DNA of 64,000 nt, taken from NCBI RefSeq assembly GCF_049340185.1, contig NZ_JBMPPC010000001.1, forward strand, positions 248,001 through 312,000, read 5' to 3'. Shown here one piece after another: positions 8,941 through 18,322 of the stretch; within the stretch, counting starts at the first letter, position 1, and each line of letters begins with the position of its first letter. Made by a program: the position numbers and the translations under genes. The stretch comes from Undibacterium sp049340185 (GTDB lineage: Bacteria > Pseudomonadota > Gammaproteobacteria > Burkholderiales > Burkholderiaceae_D). The notes beneath the pieces were generated by a model. That model searched no databases. It saw nothing but the letters and a program-made list of their open reading frames with translations, and had not been told where the DNA came from.

Positions 8941-10068
8941 ATGAAACTAGTTGGTCTGGTAGGTTGGCGTGGAATGGTGGGTTCAGTCCTGATGCAGCGC
9001 ATGCAGGAAGAGGGCGATTTCGCTCATATCGAACCCGTGTTTTTTTCGACATCCAATACAGGTGGTACAGCCCCTGCGATGGCAAAAAATGAAAAAACAT
9101 TGAAAGACGCAAATGATATTGATGCGCTGAAGAAGTGCGACATTATTATTACCTGCCAGGGCGGCGACTACACGACGGAAATTTTCCCTAAATTACGTGC
9201 ATCGGGCTGGGACGGCTACTGGATTGACGCGGCATCCACTCTGCGTATGGATGACAATGCAGTGATCGTTCTTGATCCGGTTAATCTCGATGTGGTCAAG
9301 ACTGCATTAAGTCGTGGTGTGAAGAATTATATCGGTGGTAATTGCACGGTCTCCTGCATGTTGATGGGCTTGGGCGGTCTGTTCCAGCATAACCTGGTTG
9401 ACTGGATGTCCTCCATGACATATCAGGCTGCTTCGGGTGGTGGGGCGCAACACATGCGCGAGTTGTTGGCGCAATTTGGCAGTATTAACGCCGAAGTTAA
9501 GGCTTTGCTGGATAATCCGGCCGCGGCAATTTTGGAAATTGATCGCAAAGTGCTGGCTAAGCAGCATGCATTTACTGGCGATGAAACGAAGCAGTTTGGT
9601 GTGCCATTAGCAGGTAATCTAATTCCTTGGATTGATAAAGATCTGGGAAATGGCGTCTCTAAAGAAGAGTGGAAAGCTGGTGCTGAAACTAACAAAATCT
9701 TAGGTAAAGGCGCTGCCTTTGGTTCTGAGGCAATCCCGGTCGATGGTTTGTGCATCCGTATCGGCGCGATGCGTTGTCATTCTCAGGCATTGACCATCAA
9801 ACTCAAAAAGGACGTGCCTTTAGATGAAATCAACGACATTATCGCGCAAAATAATCAATGGGTTAAAGTCGTACCCAACGAGCGTGAAGCTTCTATGCGT
9901 GACTTGACTCCTGCCGCAGTGACTGGCAGCCTAACTATTCCTGTCGGACGCCTGCGTAAAATGCAGATGGGTGGCGAATACTTATCTGCTTTCACGGTGG
10001 GTGATCAATTATTGTGGGGTGCTGCAGAGCCCTTGCGTCGTATGTTACGTCTCTTGGTTGCAGAATAA
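8941..10068 (+). CDS. asd: Aspartate-semialdehyde dehydrogenase
   Basis: 375 aa. It reduces aspartyl-4-phosphate to aspartate semialdehyde with NADPH, the branch point for lysine, threonine and methionine synthesis. The nucleotide-binding start is LVGLVGWRGMVGSVLMQRM. Catalytic Cys135 is in GGNCTVS, and the MRDLTPAAVTG and RLRKMQMG segments are typical of the Gram-negative subgroup. The ATG follows an AGGGAAAGACG stretch that can serve as ribosome-binding site. A strong terminator follows the gene. Confidence 0.97.
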   Translation: MKLVGLVGWRGMVGSVLMQRMQEEGDFAHIEPVFFSTSNTGGTAPAMAKNEKTLKDANDIDALKKCDIIITCQGGDYTTEIFPKLRASGWDGYWIDAASTLRMDDNAVIVLDPVNLDVVKTALSRGVKNYIGGNCTVSCMLMGLGGLFQHNLVDWMSSMTYQAASGGGAQHMRELLAQFGSINAEVKALLDNPAAAILEIDRKVLAKQHAFTGDETKQFGVPLAGNLIPWIDKDLGNGVSKEEWKAGAETNKILGKGAAFGSEAIPVDGLCIRIGAMRCHSQALTIKLKKDVPLDEINDIIAQNNQWVKVVPNEREASMRDLTPAAVTGSLTIPVGRLRKMQMGGEYLSAFTVGDQLLWGAAEPLRRMLRLLVAE

Positions 10069-10106
10069 ATACGATATGTCATTTTGAATGCTTTAAGCCA
10101 GTACGA

Positions 10107-10134
10107 TAAAAAGGAGTGAATTCACTCCTTTTTT
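10107..10134 (+). terminator. Rho-independent terminator after asd
   Basis: AAAAAGGAGTGAA is followed directly by its reverse complement TTCACTCCTTTTT, ending in a run of six T. It closes the leuC-asd operon and separates it from fimV. Confidence 0.85.
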
Positions 10135-10359
10135 AATTTTCTGAGGGGTTTTTACCGTTCTTCTCTCTGGATTGTCAAACTGCAACAACGATTTATACTA
10201 AACGCAAATAGTTTGACCTCTTAATGTATTTACCATACTGACAAATCGAGTTAAGCTTGCACGGCTAAGTTTGTAATGTTATCTTGCGACAATATGATGC
10301 ATCCATCCCTTATTTGATGTGATTGCTATCGCCAACTGGATTGACCAAATTACCCAAAT

Positions 10360-13206
10360 ATGTCCTATAAAATGCATAACTATAAACGCTCACCAGTCAT
10401 TTCTCTGGGAGGCAAAATGCTGGGTGCAGCGGTAGCCTCATCTTTGTTCATGTTGTCCAGTGCCTATGCAACAGGCCTGGGGAAATTAACTGTCCTTTCC
10501 TCTTTGGGGCAGCCTCTGCGTGCAGAGATTGAGCTGACATCTCCCAATAAGGATGAGATTGGTTCACTCGTGCCAAAACTGGCATCATCAGAATCTTTCC
10601 GCCAGGCAAGCATTGATTTTAATCCTGCCTTATTGTCTTTGCGCTTTAGTGTCGAACAACGTGGGGCTGGATATGTGATACGTATCAGTTCAAATCAGGC
10701 GATGAACGAGCCTTTCGTCGATATGTTGCTGGAACTGAATTCAAGTAATGGTAAATTGTTGCGTGAATATACGTTCTTGCTCGACCCTGCCGAATTAAGG
10801 AATAGTCAGTCAGCACAGGTGGCGAATCCTGTGACTGTTGCTGGTTCGACACAGTCAACGGCACCCAATGCTGTGCAGACGCGTCCTGCCACGAATTCGG
10901 CCCTGCAACCAGCTCAACAGCCCGCACCCGTAGAACGCAAAACATCAACATCAAAAAACGAAACGGCAGCACAATCCAAGCCAGCCGGAGACTATCAGGT
11001 AAAGCCTGGTGATACTTTGAGCAAAATCGCCGGTAGTTATAAGGCAGAAGGCGTTTCTCTGGACCAGATGCTGGTCAGCTTATATAAAGCTAATCCGCAA
11101 GCATTTGCTGGCAATAACATGAATCGCTTGAAGAGTGGGCAGATTTTAACTGTGCCCGATGGTGAGACTAGTCGTTCTTCAATCAATACTTCAGAGGCGC
11201 ATTCAGTCGTCATGGCGCATGCCAACGACTTTAGCTCGTATAGAAATAAACTCGCAGGACAAGTCGCGACTGCCCCGGCGGAGAAAGTAGCCACCACTAA
11301 GCAAACTGCCAGTGGTGTTATTACCGCCAAAGTTAGAGAAGTTCCTACGGCAACGAATGAGTCACTGGATAAGCTGAAATTGTCAAAAGCGGCTCCTAGT
11401 GCTTCAGCGAAATCGGCGACAGGCAAGGCGATCGATGAGGATAAAATTGCAAAAGACAAAGCAATAGCAGATGCAAATGCCAGAGTAAAAGAGCTAGAGA
11501 AGAACGTTGAAAGCTTACAAAAAATTCTTGAAGTTAAAAACAAGGATTTAAGTGACAAACAAGCTGCCGCAAAATTGGCATCAGCATCAGCGAAAACTGC
11601 TTCTGCGTCTTCCCCATTGCCAGCGGCATCGGTGCCAGCGTCAGCTTCTACTCCAGTGCAGGCTGTAGCACCAGCTGTCGCGTCCAGTCCGGCGCCTGTA
11701 ATTGCTAGCGTGGCCAGTGCAGATGGTGCCGCATCTGCGCCACCTGTAAAAACACCGGTCAAGAAAAAAATATTGCCACCTCCACCGCCTCCTGAGCCAG
11801 GATTTTTTGACAGCTTGATGGATAGTGGTTTCCTGCTACCTGGTGCAGGTGTGTTATTGGCTTTACTTGGTGGTTACGGTATTTTCGCAAGCCAGCGTAA
11901 GAAAAAATTACAACAGTTTGAGGATAGCATCCTGACTGGTTCCAGCATGAAAGCCAACTCAATGTTTGGCTCTACCGGCGGTCAGAGTGTCGACACTAAC
12001 AATAGTGTCTTTAACTCAAATTTCGCACCATCGGCAAGTCAGTTGGACGCGAATGAGGTTGATCCGGTTGCTGAAGCAGATGTGTATATTGCCTATGGAC
12101 GTGACTCCCAAGCAGAAGAAATTCTGAAGGAGGCTTTACGTACTCAACCGGACAGACATGCAGTCAGAGTGAAGTTGTTGGAAATTTATTTCACTCGCAA
12201 AGATGCTAAATCATTCGAGCGTCTGGCAGGTGAATTGTATGGTATGACCAGCGGTGAGGGCGATGATTGGGCTCAAGCTGCTTCTATGGGTATATCATTG
12301 GATCCAACGAATCCGTTGTATGCCGGTGGTAAGGCGCCTGTGGATGCGACTGGCGTGATGGGGTCGGGGACTCAGCCATTGGAGGATCTGGATCCTGATG
12401 CACTACTAGCAAATTCTTTGACTCATGATATGTTGGAATCTATCAGTATCATTGATACTGCTCATGGTTTAGGTGATGAAAAAGCGCCTGAATTGCATCA
12501 GGAAGACATGAGCTTCAATGCAGTTGATACAAATGCGGGCTTGGGTGCATTGGATTTTGATCTGGAAATACCAGGAGCCGATACTGCTCCGGCGTTGGCT
12601 GAGTTGGAAGTGCCGAAAATACCTGACACATCCGCAAGTTCTCATGCCGCGAAACATGTAGAGCCAGTTGCTGAAGAAATCGTTGATTTTGCCTCAATTG
12701 ATTTTGACATGGGCGGAGATGCACACGTTGCTGAGCCTGCAGTTGTCGATACTCCTGTTGTAGTTCATGCCGAGCATGCTGATAATCAATTTAATATTGA
12801 TCATTTGTCTTTAGATTTGAACTCACCTGAGAGCGTTTCAGATGATCTAAGTGACATTGCTTTTGAGTCTTCGGCACAGCCAGAACTGCATATGCCCGTA
12901 TCTGAGGTTGCTGAGCATGTAGTGTCGCAAGCGATTGTTCCTGATGCGCCTGCTGCTTTTGAATTTGATTTGTCCGGCATTGATCTGGATCTCGAGCCGG
13001 AAGCGAGTAAGTCCGAAGTAGTTAATTTGGATCACCAAGAGTCGCCGGCTTATAATGCTGAAATGGCAACCAAGCTTGATCTTGCTGTTGCTTATCACGA
13101 AATCGGCGACAAGGATGGTGCGCGTGAATTACTGGATGAGGTTGTCAAGGGCGGAACACCAGATCAGATAGTCAAAGCACAGGAGATGCTGGCTCAATTA
13201 TCCTGA
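10360..13206 (+). CDS. fimV: FimV/HubP-type polar hub protein with LysM domain
   Basis: 948 aa. FimV-family proteins organise the cell pole and support type IV pilus function. The N-terminal region holds a signal-type hydrophobic stretch (about 17-37) ending in SAYA, then the FimV N-terminal domain (LGKLTVLSSLGQPLRAEI). A LysM peptidoglycan-binding domain is at about 210-270 (YQVKPGDTLSKIA). An Ala/Ser/Pro-rich linker with a coiled coil (about 375-405) leads to a single membrane segment at about 490-510, followed by basic RKKK. The large acidic cytoplasmic part ends in the TPR-like FimV C-terminal module (LDLAVAYHEIGDKDGARELL). The position between asd and truA is the usual one in Burkholderiales. 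It has its own terminators on both sides, so it is probably monocistronic. Confidence 0.93.
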   Translation: MSYKMHNYKRSPVISLGGKMLGAAVASSLFMLSSAYATGLGKLTVLSSLGQPLRAEIELTSPNKDEIGSLVPKLASSESFRQASIDFNPALLSLRFSVEQRGAGYVIRISSNQAMNEPFVDMLLELNSSNGKLLREYTFLLDPAELRNSQSAQVANPVTVAGSTQSTAPNAVQTRPATNSALQPAQQPAPVERKTSTSKNETAAQSKPAGDYQVKPGDTLSKIAGSYKAEGVSLDQMLVSLYKANPQAFAGNNMNRLKSGQILTVPDGETSRSSINTSEAHSVVMAHANDFSSYRNKLAGQVATAPAEKVATTKQTASGVITAKVREVPTATNESLDKLKLSKAAPSASAKSATGKAIDEDKIAKDKAIADANARVKELEKNVESLQKILEVKNKDLSDKQAAAKLASASAKTASASSPLPAASVPASASTPVQAVAPAVASSPAPVIASVASADGAASAPPVKTPVKKKILPPPPPPEPGFFDSLMDSGFLLPGAGVLLALLGGYGIFASQRKKKLQQFEDSILTGSSMKANSMFGSTGGQSVDTNNSVFNSNFAPSASQLDANEVDPVAEADVYIAYGRDSQAEEILKEALRTQPDRHAVRVKLLEIYFTRKDAKSFERLAGELYGMTSGEGDDWAQAASMGISLDPTNPLYAGGKAPVDATGVMGSGTQPLEDLDPDALLANSLTHDMLESISIIDTAHGLGDEKAPELHQEDMSFNAVDTNAGLGALDFDLEIPGADTAPALAELEVPKIPDTSASSHAAKHVEPVAEEIVDFASIDFDMGGDAHVAEPAVVDTPVVVHAEHADNQFNIDHLSLDLNSPESVSDDLSDIAFESSAQPELHMPVSEVAEHVVSQAIVPDAPAAFEFDLSGIDLDLEPEASKSEVVNLDHQESPAYNAEMATKLDLAVAYHEIGDKDGARELLDEVVKGGTPDQIVKAQEMLAQLS

Positions 13207-13223
13207 GTCCGCACTGACGCAAC

Positions 13224-13256
13224 GACGGGCGCGGCATTTTGCCTGCGCCCGTTTTT
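13224..13256 (+). terminator. Rho-independent terminator after fimV
   Basis: ACGGGCGC (13225-13232) pairs with GCGCCCGT (13245-13252), a GC-rich 8-bp stem, followed by TTTTTATTTT. It ends 28 bases before the truA start. Confidence 0.85.
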
Positions 13257-13284
13257 ATTTTAACGACTAATAAATGGATTTGAA

Positions 13285-14103
13285 TTGAAGCGCTTGGTAT
13301 TGGGTGTGCAATATGACGGTAGCTGCTGGCAGGGTTGGCAAACACAGCCGTCGGGTAAAACGGTTCAGGATCAATTAGAGAAAGCACTTTCTTCTTTTGC
13401 TCAAACGCCAATCATCACTGCTTGCGCAGGTCGTACGGATGCCGGCGTTCATGCGGTAGAGCAGATAGCGCATTTCGATACTGAGCTTGACCGGTCAATG
13501 TATTCTTGGGTCAACGGTGTGAATGCTTTTTTGCCCGATTCGGTATCAGTTCAATGGGCGACGGAAGTCCCTTTTGCCGATCCTGATGCTCACGATAATT
13601 TTCATGCGCGATTCAGTGCTTATGCAAGAACATATCATTATGTTTTGTATAACAATCCAGTGAGGTCAGCGCTGTTATCGCAACGAGCAGGCTGGGTTTT
13701 TCGGCCTTTAGATCTTGAACGCATGCAAGCAGCGATACCTTTTTTAGTCGGCGAGCATGACTTTACCGTTTTTCGTGCTGCAGCATGTCAGGCAAAATCT
13801 CCGGTTAAACACATGTATGACGTTCAAATAAAACAGGAGGGATCTCTGTTTATTTTTAGTCTGCGAGCGAACGCTTTTCTGCATCATATGGTCCGTAATA
13901 TTGTTGGCGCCTTGATTTTTGTCGGCACCGGTAAGCGTGAACCAGCGTGGATTGAGGAATTGATATCGAGTCGTGATCGCAGCCTGTCAGCCCCCACCTT
14001 TATGCCTGACGGGCTTTACCTTGCTCGTATAGATTACGACCCTAAATGGTGTTTGCCACAGCGTAAAATGGAGGCAGATTTTCATTTTTCTCCTTTTGTA
14101 TAA
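13285..14103 (+). CDS. truA: tRNA pseudouridine(38-40) synthase
   Basis: 272 aa with a TTG start at 13285; no in-frame ATG is available upstream, and the family begins KR(x)LGV(x)YDG as here. It converts uridines 38-40 in the anticodon arm to pseudouridine. The catalytic Asp is D52 in the motif GRTDAGVHA, and the FLHHMVRNIVG segment is diagnostic. In many Burkholderiales trpF and trpB follow truA; here a hairpin and then lepA follow. Confidence 0.95.
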   Translation: MKRLVLGVQYDGSCWQGWQTQPSGKTVQDQLEKALSSFAQTPIITACAGRTDAGVHAVEQIAHFDTELDRSMYSWVNGVNAFLPDSVSVQWATEVPFADPDAHDNFHARFSAYARTYHYVLYNNPVRSALLSQRAGWVFRPLDLERMQAAIPFLVGEHDFTVFRAAACQAKSPVKHMYDVQIKQEGSLFIFSLRANAFLHHMVRNIVGALIFVGTGKREPAWIEELISSRDRSLSAPTFMPDGLYLARIDYDPKWCLPQRKMEADFHFSPFV

Positions 14104-14253
14104 GTGTTTAATTTGATTTTGTGTATTCTTTTAATTTGTTTTATTGTCATTGATTTAATTCATTGTGGTTAACGTTTGCCCGCTGCAACATCATTTTTGG
14201 GCTTTCTGTGGCGAAATCCGGTAAAATGTCATTTTGCATAACCCAATATTAAG

Positions 14254-14297
14254 GCGCTCGCCTAGGGATTTTTTGCCCGGCTAAGAGCGCTTTTTTT
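14254..14297 (+). terminator. Terminator-like branched hairpin between truA and lepA
   Basis: GCGCTC (14254-14259) pairs with GAGCGC (14285-14290), followed by seven T. The 25-base interior contains a further pairing, GCC with GGC around a T-rich loop. It sits only 24 bases before the lepA ATG, so it could be a terminator of truA or an attenuator in the lepA leader. Confidence 0.65.
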
Positions 14298-14320
14298 GTA
14301 ATAGGCCTCCTGTCCCCCTA

Positions 14321-16114
14321 ATGAAGAACATTCGCAATTTTTCAATCATTGCCCATATTGACCACGGTAAATCTACACTTGCTGATCGAATTATCCAATT
14401 GTGCGGCGGATTGTCCGATCGCGAAATGGAAGCTCAGGTATTGGACTCGATGGATATCGAGCGTGAGCGTGGCATTACAATCAAAGCACAAACTGCTGCA
14501 TTGCACTACAAGTCTCTCGATGGACAGATCTATAACTTGAATTTGATCGATACACCTGGTCACGTTGATTTTAGTTATGAGGTAAGTCGCTCCCTATCTG
14601 CCTGTGAAGGTGCGCTACTAGTGGTGGATGCATCGCAAGGTGTAGAGGCGCAAACCGTTGCAAACTGCTATACAGCAATTGAACTAGGTGTGGAGGTCGT
14701 TCCTGTCCTGAATAAAATTGATTTGCCTTCTGCTGATCCGGATAATGCCATCAATGAAATTGAGGAGGTGATTGGGATTGAGGCTAGTGATGCTGTGCAT
14801 TGCTCTGCTAAGACCGGATTGGGCGTACAGGATGTACTCGAGTCATTGATCAAAAAAGTACCACCACCAAAAGGAGACCCTGATGCGCCACTGCAGGCGT
14901 TGATTGTTGACTCTTGGTTTGATAACTATGTCGGTGTGGTGATGTTGGTCCGCATTGTCAATGGAACTTTGCGTCCTAAAGACAAAATCTTGTTTATGGC
15001 AACCGAAGCGCAGCATCTGGTTGAAAGCGTCGGCGTATTTACTCCAAAATCATTATCTCGTACCGAACTGACTGCGGGTCAAGTTGGCTTCATTATTGCC
15101 GGCATTAAAGAGCTCAAAGCAGCCAAGGTTGGCGATACGATTACTATCGTTGGTAAGCCAGCCAAAGAGCCATTACCTGGATTTAAAGAGGTTCAGCCGC
15201 AAGTTTTTGCTGGATTATTTCCGGTTGAAGCAAATCAGTATGATGCCTTGCGCGATTCTCTGGAAAAGTTAAAGTTGAACGATGCTGCTTTAATGTATGA
15301 GCCCGAGGTGTCACAGGCCTTGGGCTTTGGATTCCGTTGTGGATTCCTTGGCCTCTTACATATGGAGATTGTGCAGGAGCGCCTTGAGCGCGAGTTCGAT
15401 ATGGACTTGATCACGACAGCACCTACCGTAATTTACGAAGTTGTCATGGGCGATGGCAGTATTCTGATGGTGGATAATCCGTCCAAAATGCCTGAGCCAT
15501 CACGAACAGAGGAGATTCGTGAACCCATTGTGACGGTGAATCTTTATATGCCGCAAGAGTACGTAGGCGCTGTCATTACTCTTTGTACTTCAAAACGTGG
15601 CGTGCAGCTCGACATGAATTATCACGGGCGGCAGGTGAAGCTGACCTACGAAATGCCGATGGCTGAAATCGTACTAGACTTTTTTGATCGTTTGAAATCG
15701 ACTTCACGTGGTTATGCATCGATGGATTACGAATTTAAAGAATATCGCGCAGCAGATGTTGTCAAAGTTGACATGCTGATTAATAGTGAAAAAGTCGATG
15801 CGCTGGCAATTATTGTTCATCGTGCCAATAGTCAATATCGCGGTCGCGCAGTTGCAGCGAAAATGCGTGAGTTGATTCCTCGTCAAATGTTTGATGTGGC
15901 AATTCAGGCAGCGATTGGTGCAAACATTATTTCTCGAGAGAACGTCAAAGCTTTGCGTAAAAACGTATTGGCAAAATGTTATGGCGGAGATATAAGCCGT
16001 AAGCGTAAACTGCTTGAAAAGCAAAAGGCAGGTAAAAAACGTATGAAACAAGTTGGTTCTGTGGAAATTCCACAAGAAGCATTTTTGGCAATTTTACAAG
16101 TGGATGAGAAATGA
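14321..16114 (+). CDS. lepA: Elongation factor 4 (translational GTPase LepA)
   Basis: 597 aa. This ribosome-associated GTPase acts on stalled or mis-positioned ribosomes. G1 is AHIDHGKSTLADR, the switch region is RERGITIKAQ, G3 is DTPGHVDF and G4 is NKIDLP. The C-terminal EF4-specific domain ends with AKCYGGDISRKRKLLEKQKAGK, which is diagnostic. It is first in a run lepA-lepB-DUF4845-rnc-era-recO-pdxJ-acpS; its stop overlaps the lepB start by 4 bases (ATGA). No clear ribosome-binding site is visible before the ATG. Confidence 0.97.
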   Translation: MKNIRNFSIIAHIDHGKSTLADRIIQLCGGLSDREMEAQVLDSMDIERERGITIKAQTAALHYKSLDGQIYNLNLIDTPGHVDFSYEVSRSLSACEGALLVVDASQGVEAQTVANCYTAIELGVEVVPVLNKIDLPSADPDNAINEIEEVIGIEASDAVHCSAKTGLGVQDVLESLIKKVPPPKGDPDAPLQALIVDSWFDNYVGVVMLVRIVNGTLRPKDKILFMATEAQHLVESVGVFTPKSLSRTELTAGQVGFIIAGIKELKAAKVGDTITIVGKPAKEPLPGFKEVQPQVFAGLFPVEANQYDALRDSLEKLKLNDAALMYEPEVSQALGFGFRCGFLGLLHMEIVQERLEREFDMDLITTAPTVIYEVVMGDGSILMVDNPSKMPEPSRTEEIREPIVTVNLYMPQEYVGAVITLCTSKRGVQLDMNYHGRQVKLTYEMPMAEIVLDFFDRLKSTSRGYASMDYEFKEYRAADVVKVDMLINSEKVDALAIIVHRANSQYRGRAVAAKMRELIPRQMFDVAIQAAIGANIISRENVKALRKNVLAKCYGGDISRKRKLLEKQKAGKKRMKQVGSVEIPQEAFLAILQVDEK

Positions 16115-17022
16115 GTTTTCAATCGATTTTGGGTAACTTTGCACTGATTCTCTTCGTACTTACCATTTCGACGGGAATTATCTGGTTTTTGGACATGTTC
16201 GTATGGAGTAAGCAGCGACGGCTTACAGCAGATCAGGCGCTTGCTGAGTTTGATGCACGTAAAGCTAAGTTAACTTCCGAAGGAATTCGTGTTGAAGAAG
16301 GTGGTCGTAACGAATTGGAATCAAGACTTCTGAAGCAGCCAACCTGGGTTGAATATTCCGGTAGTTTTTTCCCCGTGATTGCCTTGGTGTTCTTTTTGCG
16401 TTCATTTTTGTATGAGCCGTTTAAGATTCCATCTAGCTCGATGTTGCCGACACTTTTTGTTGGAGATTTGATTCTGGTCAATAAGTTTACCTATGGTATT
16501 AGGTTGCCAATTCTCAATAAAAAAGTCATCGAAATTAATAACCCGCAGCGTGGTGATGTCATGGTGTTTAAGTACCCAGAAAATCCGGGAGTGGACTATA
16601 TTAAACGTGTGATTGGTGTTCCGGGTGATAAAATAGTTTATAAAAACAAACGATTATCTGTAAATGGTAAAGATATTTCTTATGAGGTCTTACCTGATTT
16701 TCTCGACGAGGAGCGACTGAGTTATTCAAAGCAACTAAAAGAAGATTTAACTGGCGTACAACATAGTATTTTGAATGACGAGCAATCACCAGCGTTCGTG
16801 CGCGATCCCCATCCATTTCCTTTACGAGAGTTATGTAATTATGATAACGAAGGATTTAGCTGTACGGTCCCTGCTGGACAATATTTTATGATGGGCGACA
16901 ATCGGGATAATAGTTTGGACAGCCGTTATTGGGGGTTTGTACCCGACCAGAATATTGTTGGTAAGGCTTTCGCAATCTGGATGAATTTTAGCCATCTGAA
17001 AAGAATTGGCAGTTTTAAATAA
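16111..17022 (+). CDS. lepB: Signal peptidase I
   Basis: 303 aa. It removes signal peptides of exported proteins at the periplasmic face of the inner membrane. Two N-terminal membrane segments lie at about 7-27 and 84-100. The Ser/Lys dyad is S110 (IPSSSMLPT) and K165 (DYIKRVIGVPGD). Box E GDNRDNSLDSRYWGFVP is intact. The start overlaps the lepA stop (ATGA), indicating coupled translation. Confidence 0.96.
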   Translation: MSFQSILGNFALILFVLTISTGIIWFLDMFVWSKQRRLTADQALAEFDARKAKLTSEGIRVEEGGRNELESRLLKQPTWVEYSGSFFPVIALVFFLRSFLYEPFKIPSSSMLPTLFVGDLILVNKFTYGIRLPILNKKVIEINNPQRGDVMVFKYPENPGVDYIKRVIGVPGDKIVYKNKRLSVNGKDISYEVLPDFLDEERLSYSKQLKEDLTGVQHSILNDEQSPAFVRDPHPFPLRELCNYDNEGFSCTVPAGQYFMMGDNRDNSLDSRYWGFVPDQNIVGKAFAIWMNFSHLKRIGSFK

Positions 17023-17042
17023 TTGATTGGAGCGGACATATT

Positions 17043-17438
17043 ATGCAAGCTATGAATGATAGAAAATTGACTTATCAACGCGGTATTTCGCTTATTGGAT
17101 TGATACTTACTTTAGGTATTTTGTTCATGGTTGCTATGCTAGGTATGAAAGTGGTACCAACTGTTGTTGAATATATGTCAATAAAAAAAGCAATCGTCTC
17201 TGCGAAGCAATCTGGAGATACTGTTCGGGATATCCAGAATGCTTTCGACAAGCAGTTATCCGCAGGTTATTTTGATGCTATAGGCGGCAAAGATTTATCT
17301 ATAGTAAAAGGTAATGATGGCATGGATGTTAGTTTTGCTTATACAAAGAAAATCCCCTTATTTGGCCCTGCAAGCTTATTGCTAGAATACGAGGGAACAA
17401 CGGCTAAAGGCGGTACCCCCGCTAAAAGGCTGGAATAA
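17043..17438 (+). CDS. DUF4845 family membrane protein
   Basis: 131 aa of unknown function. The N-terminus resembles a pilin-like segment: a short polar start, then RGISLIGLILTLGILFMVAMLGMKVVP, a single membrane helix at about 17-38. The rest is a small soluble domain. Proteins of this family (PF16137) are typically found between lepB and rnc in beta- and gammaproteobacteria, exactly as here, 20 bases after lepB and 11 before rnc. Two possible ATGs are 9 bases apart. Confidence 0.85.
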   Translation: MQAMNDRKLTYQRGISLIGLILTLGILFMVAMLGMKVVPTVVEYMSIKKAIVSAKQSGDTVRDIQNAFDKQLSAGYFDAIGGKDLSIVKGNDGMDVSFAYTKKIPLFGPASLLLEYEGTTAKGGTPAKRLE

Positions 17439-17449
17439 TCAGAGCTGAT

Positions 17450-18322
17450 ATGAACGACCAATTATTGCAAAAAAGACTGGGGCATCAGTTTTCAAATGCG
17501 GCGCTACTGCAACAGGCCTTGACGCACCGCAGTCACAGTGGTTTGCACAACGAACGCCTGGAATTTCTAGGTGATTCAATTTTAAATTGCGTTATCGCTT
17601 CTTTGTTATTTGATAGTTTTGCAAATATCGATGAAGGTGACTTATCACGTGTGCGTGCCAATTTAGTAAAGCAACAATCTTTATATGAAATTGCTCAAAG
17701 AATAGAGTTATCTCAGTTTTTACGTTTGGGTGAGGGGGAGTTAAAGTCAGGAGGGTTTCGTCGCCCCTCCATATTGGCAGATACGCTTGAAGCCTTGTTT
17801 GGGGCGATTTTTCTTGATGCCGGATTTGACGCTACCCGCGAGGTGATTAAGTCATTATATGCACCGGTACTAAGCACTGTTGACCCTACTACACTGGGTA
17901 AAGATGCGAAAACCTTACTTCAAGAATTTCTACAGAGTAAAAAAATCGCTTTACCTCAATATAACGTAGTCGCCACTCATGGCGCTGCCCACAATCAAGA
18001 GTTTGAAATTGAATGTTTGGTGCCAAAGCTAGAAATCCAGGTTTTTGGTGCTGGCGGCAGTCGTAGAGCGGGAGAGCAGGCCGCGGCGAAACTCGCGTTA
18101 GAAACAGCGCTAAGGCTATTAGCAAAATCACCTGCATCACGCAAAGCTAAACCTCGTACCTCTCAATTAAAACTTGCTGGCATTGCTACTGTCCAAACTG
18201 AAGGCAGTGACGAAAAAAAATTGAATAGTGCCTCACAAAAATCGTTGCTGGATACCGCAAATGATCAAGTTGTGCCCTCCGCTGAACTTAGCGTACCTAC
18301 CCAACGCCCAAAAACTGCATGA
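17450..18322 (+). CDS. rnc: Ribonuclease III
   Basis: 290 aa, longer than the 226 aa of E. coli. It cleaves double-stranded RNA in rRNA and mRNA processing. The signature NERLEFLGDSILN (about 35-47) carries the catalytic acidic residues, with a second set in DTLEALFGAIFLDAG. The dsRNA-binding domain is at about 155-225 (KTLLQEFLQSKKIALPQY to AAAKLALETAL). About 65 residues of Ser/Lys/Ala-rich low-complexity tail follow, probably disordered. Its stop overlaps the era start by 4 bases. Confidence 0.96.
   Translation: MNDQLLQKRLGHQFSNAALLQQALTHRSHSGLHNERLEFLGDSILNCVIASLLFDSFANIDEGDLSRVRANLVKQQSLYEIAQRIELSQFLRLGEGELKSGGFRRPSILADTLEALFGAIFLDAGFDATREVIKSLYAPVLSTVDPTTLGKDAKTLLQEFLQSKKIALPQYNVVATHGAAHNQEFEIECLVPKLEIQVFGAGGSRRAGEQAAAKLALETALRLLAKSPASRKAKPRTSQLKLAGIATVQTEGSDEKKLNSASQKSLLDTANDQVVPSAELSVPTQRPKTA

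Noticed and set aside
11037..11762. 241-codon open frame antisense to fimV
   Set aside because: It mirrors the Ala/Ser-rich linker of fimV; its own composition is low complexity and it lacks a family pattern.
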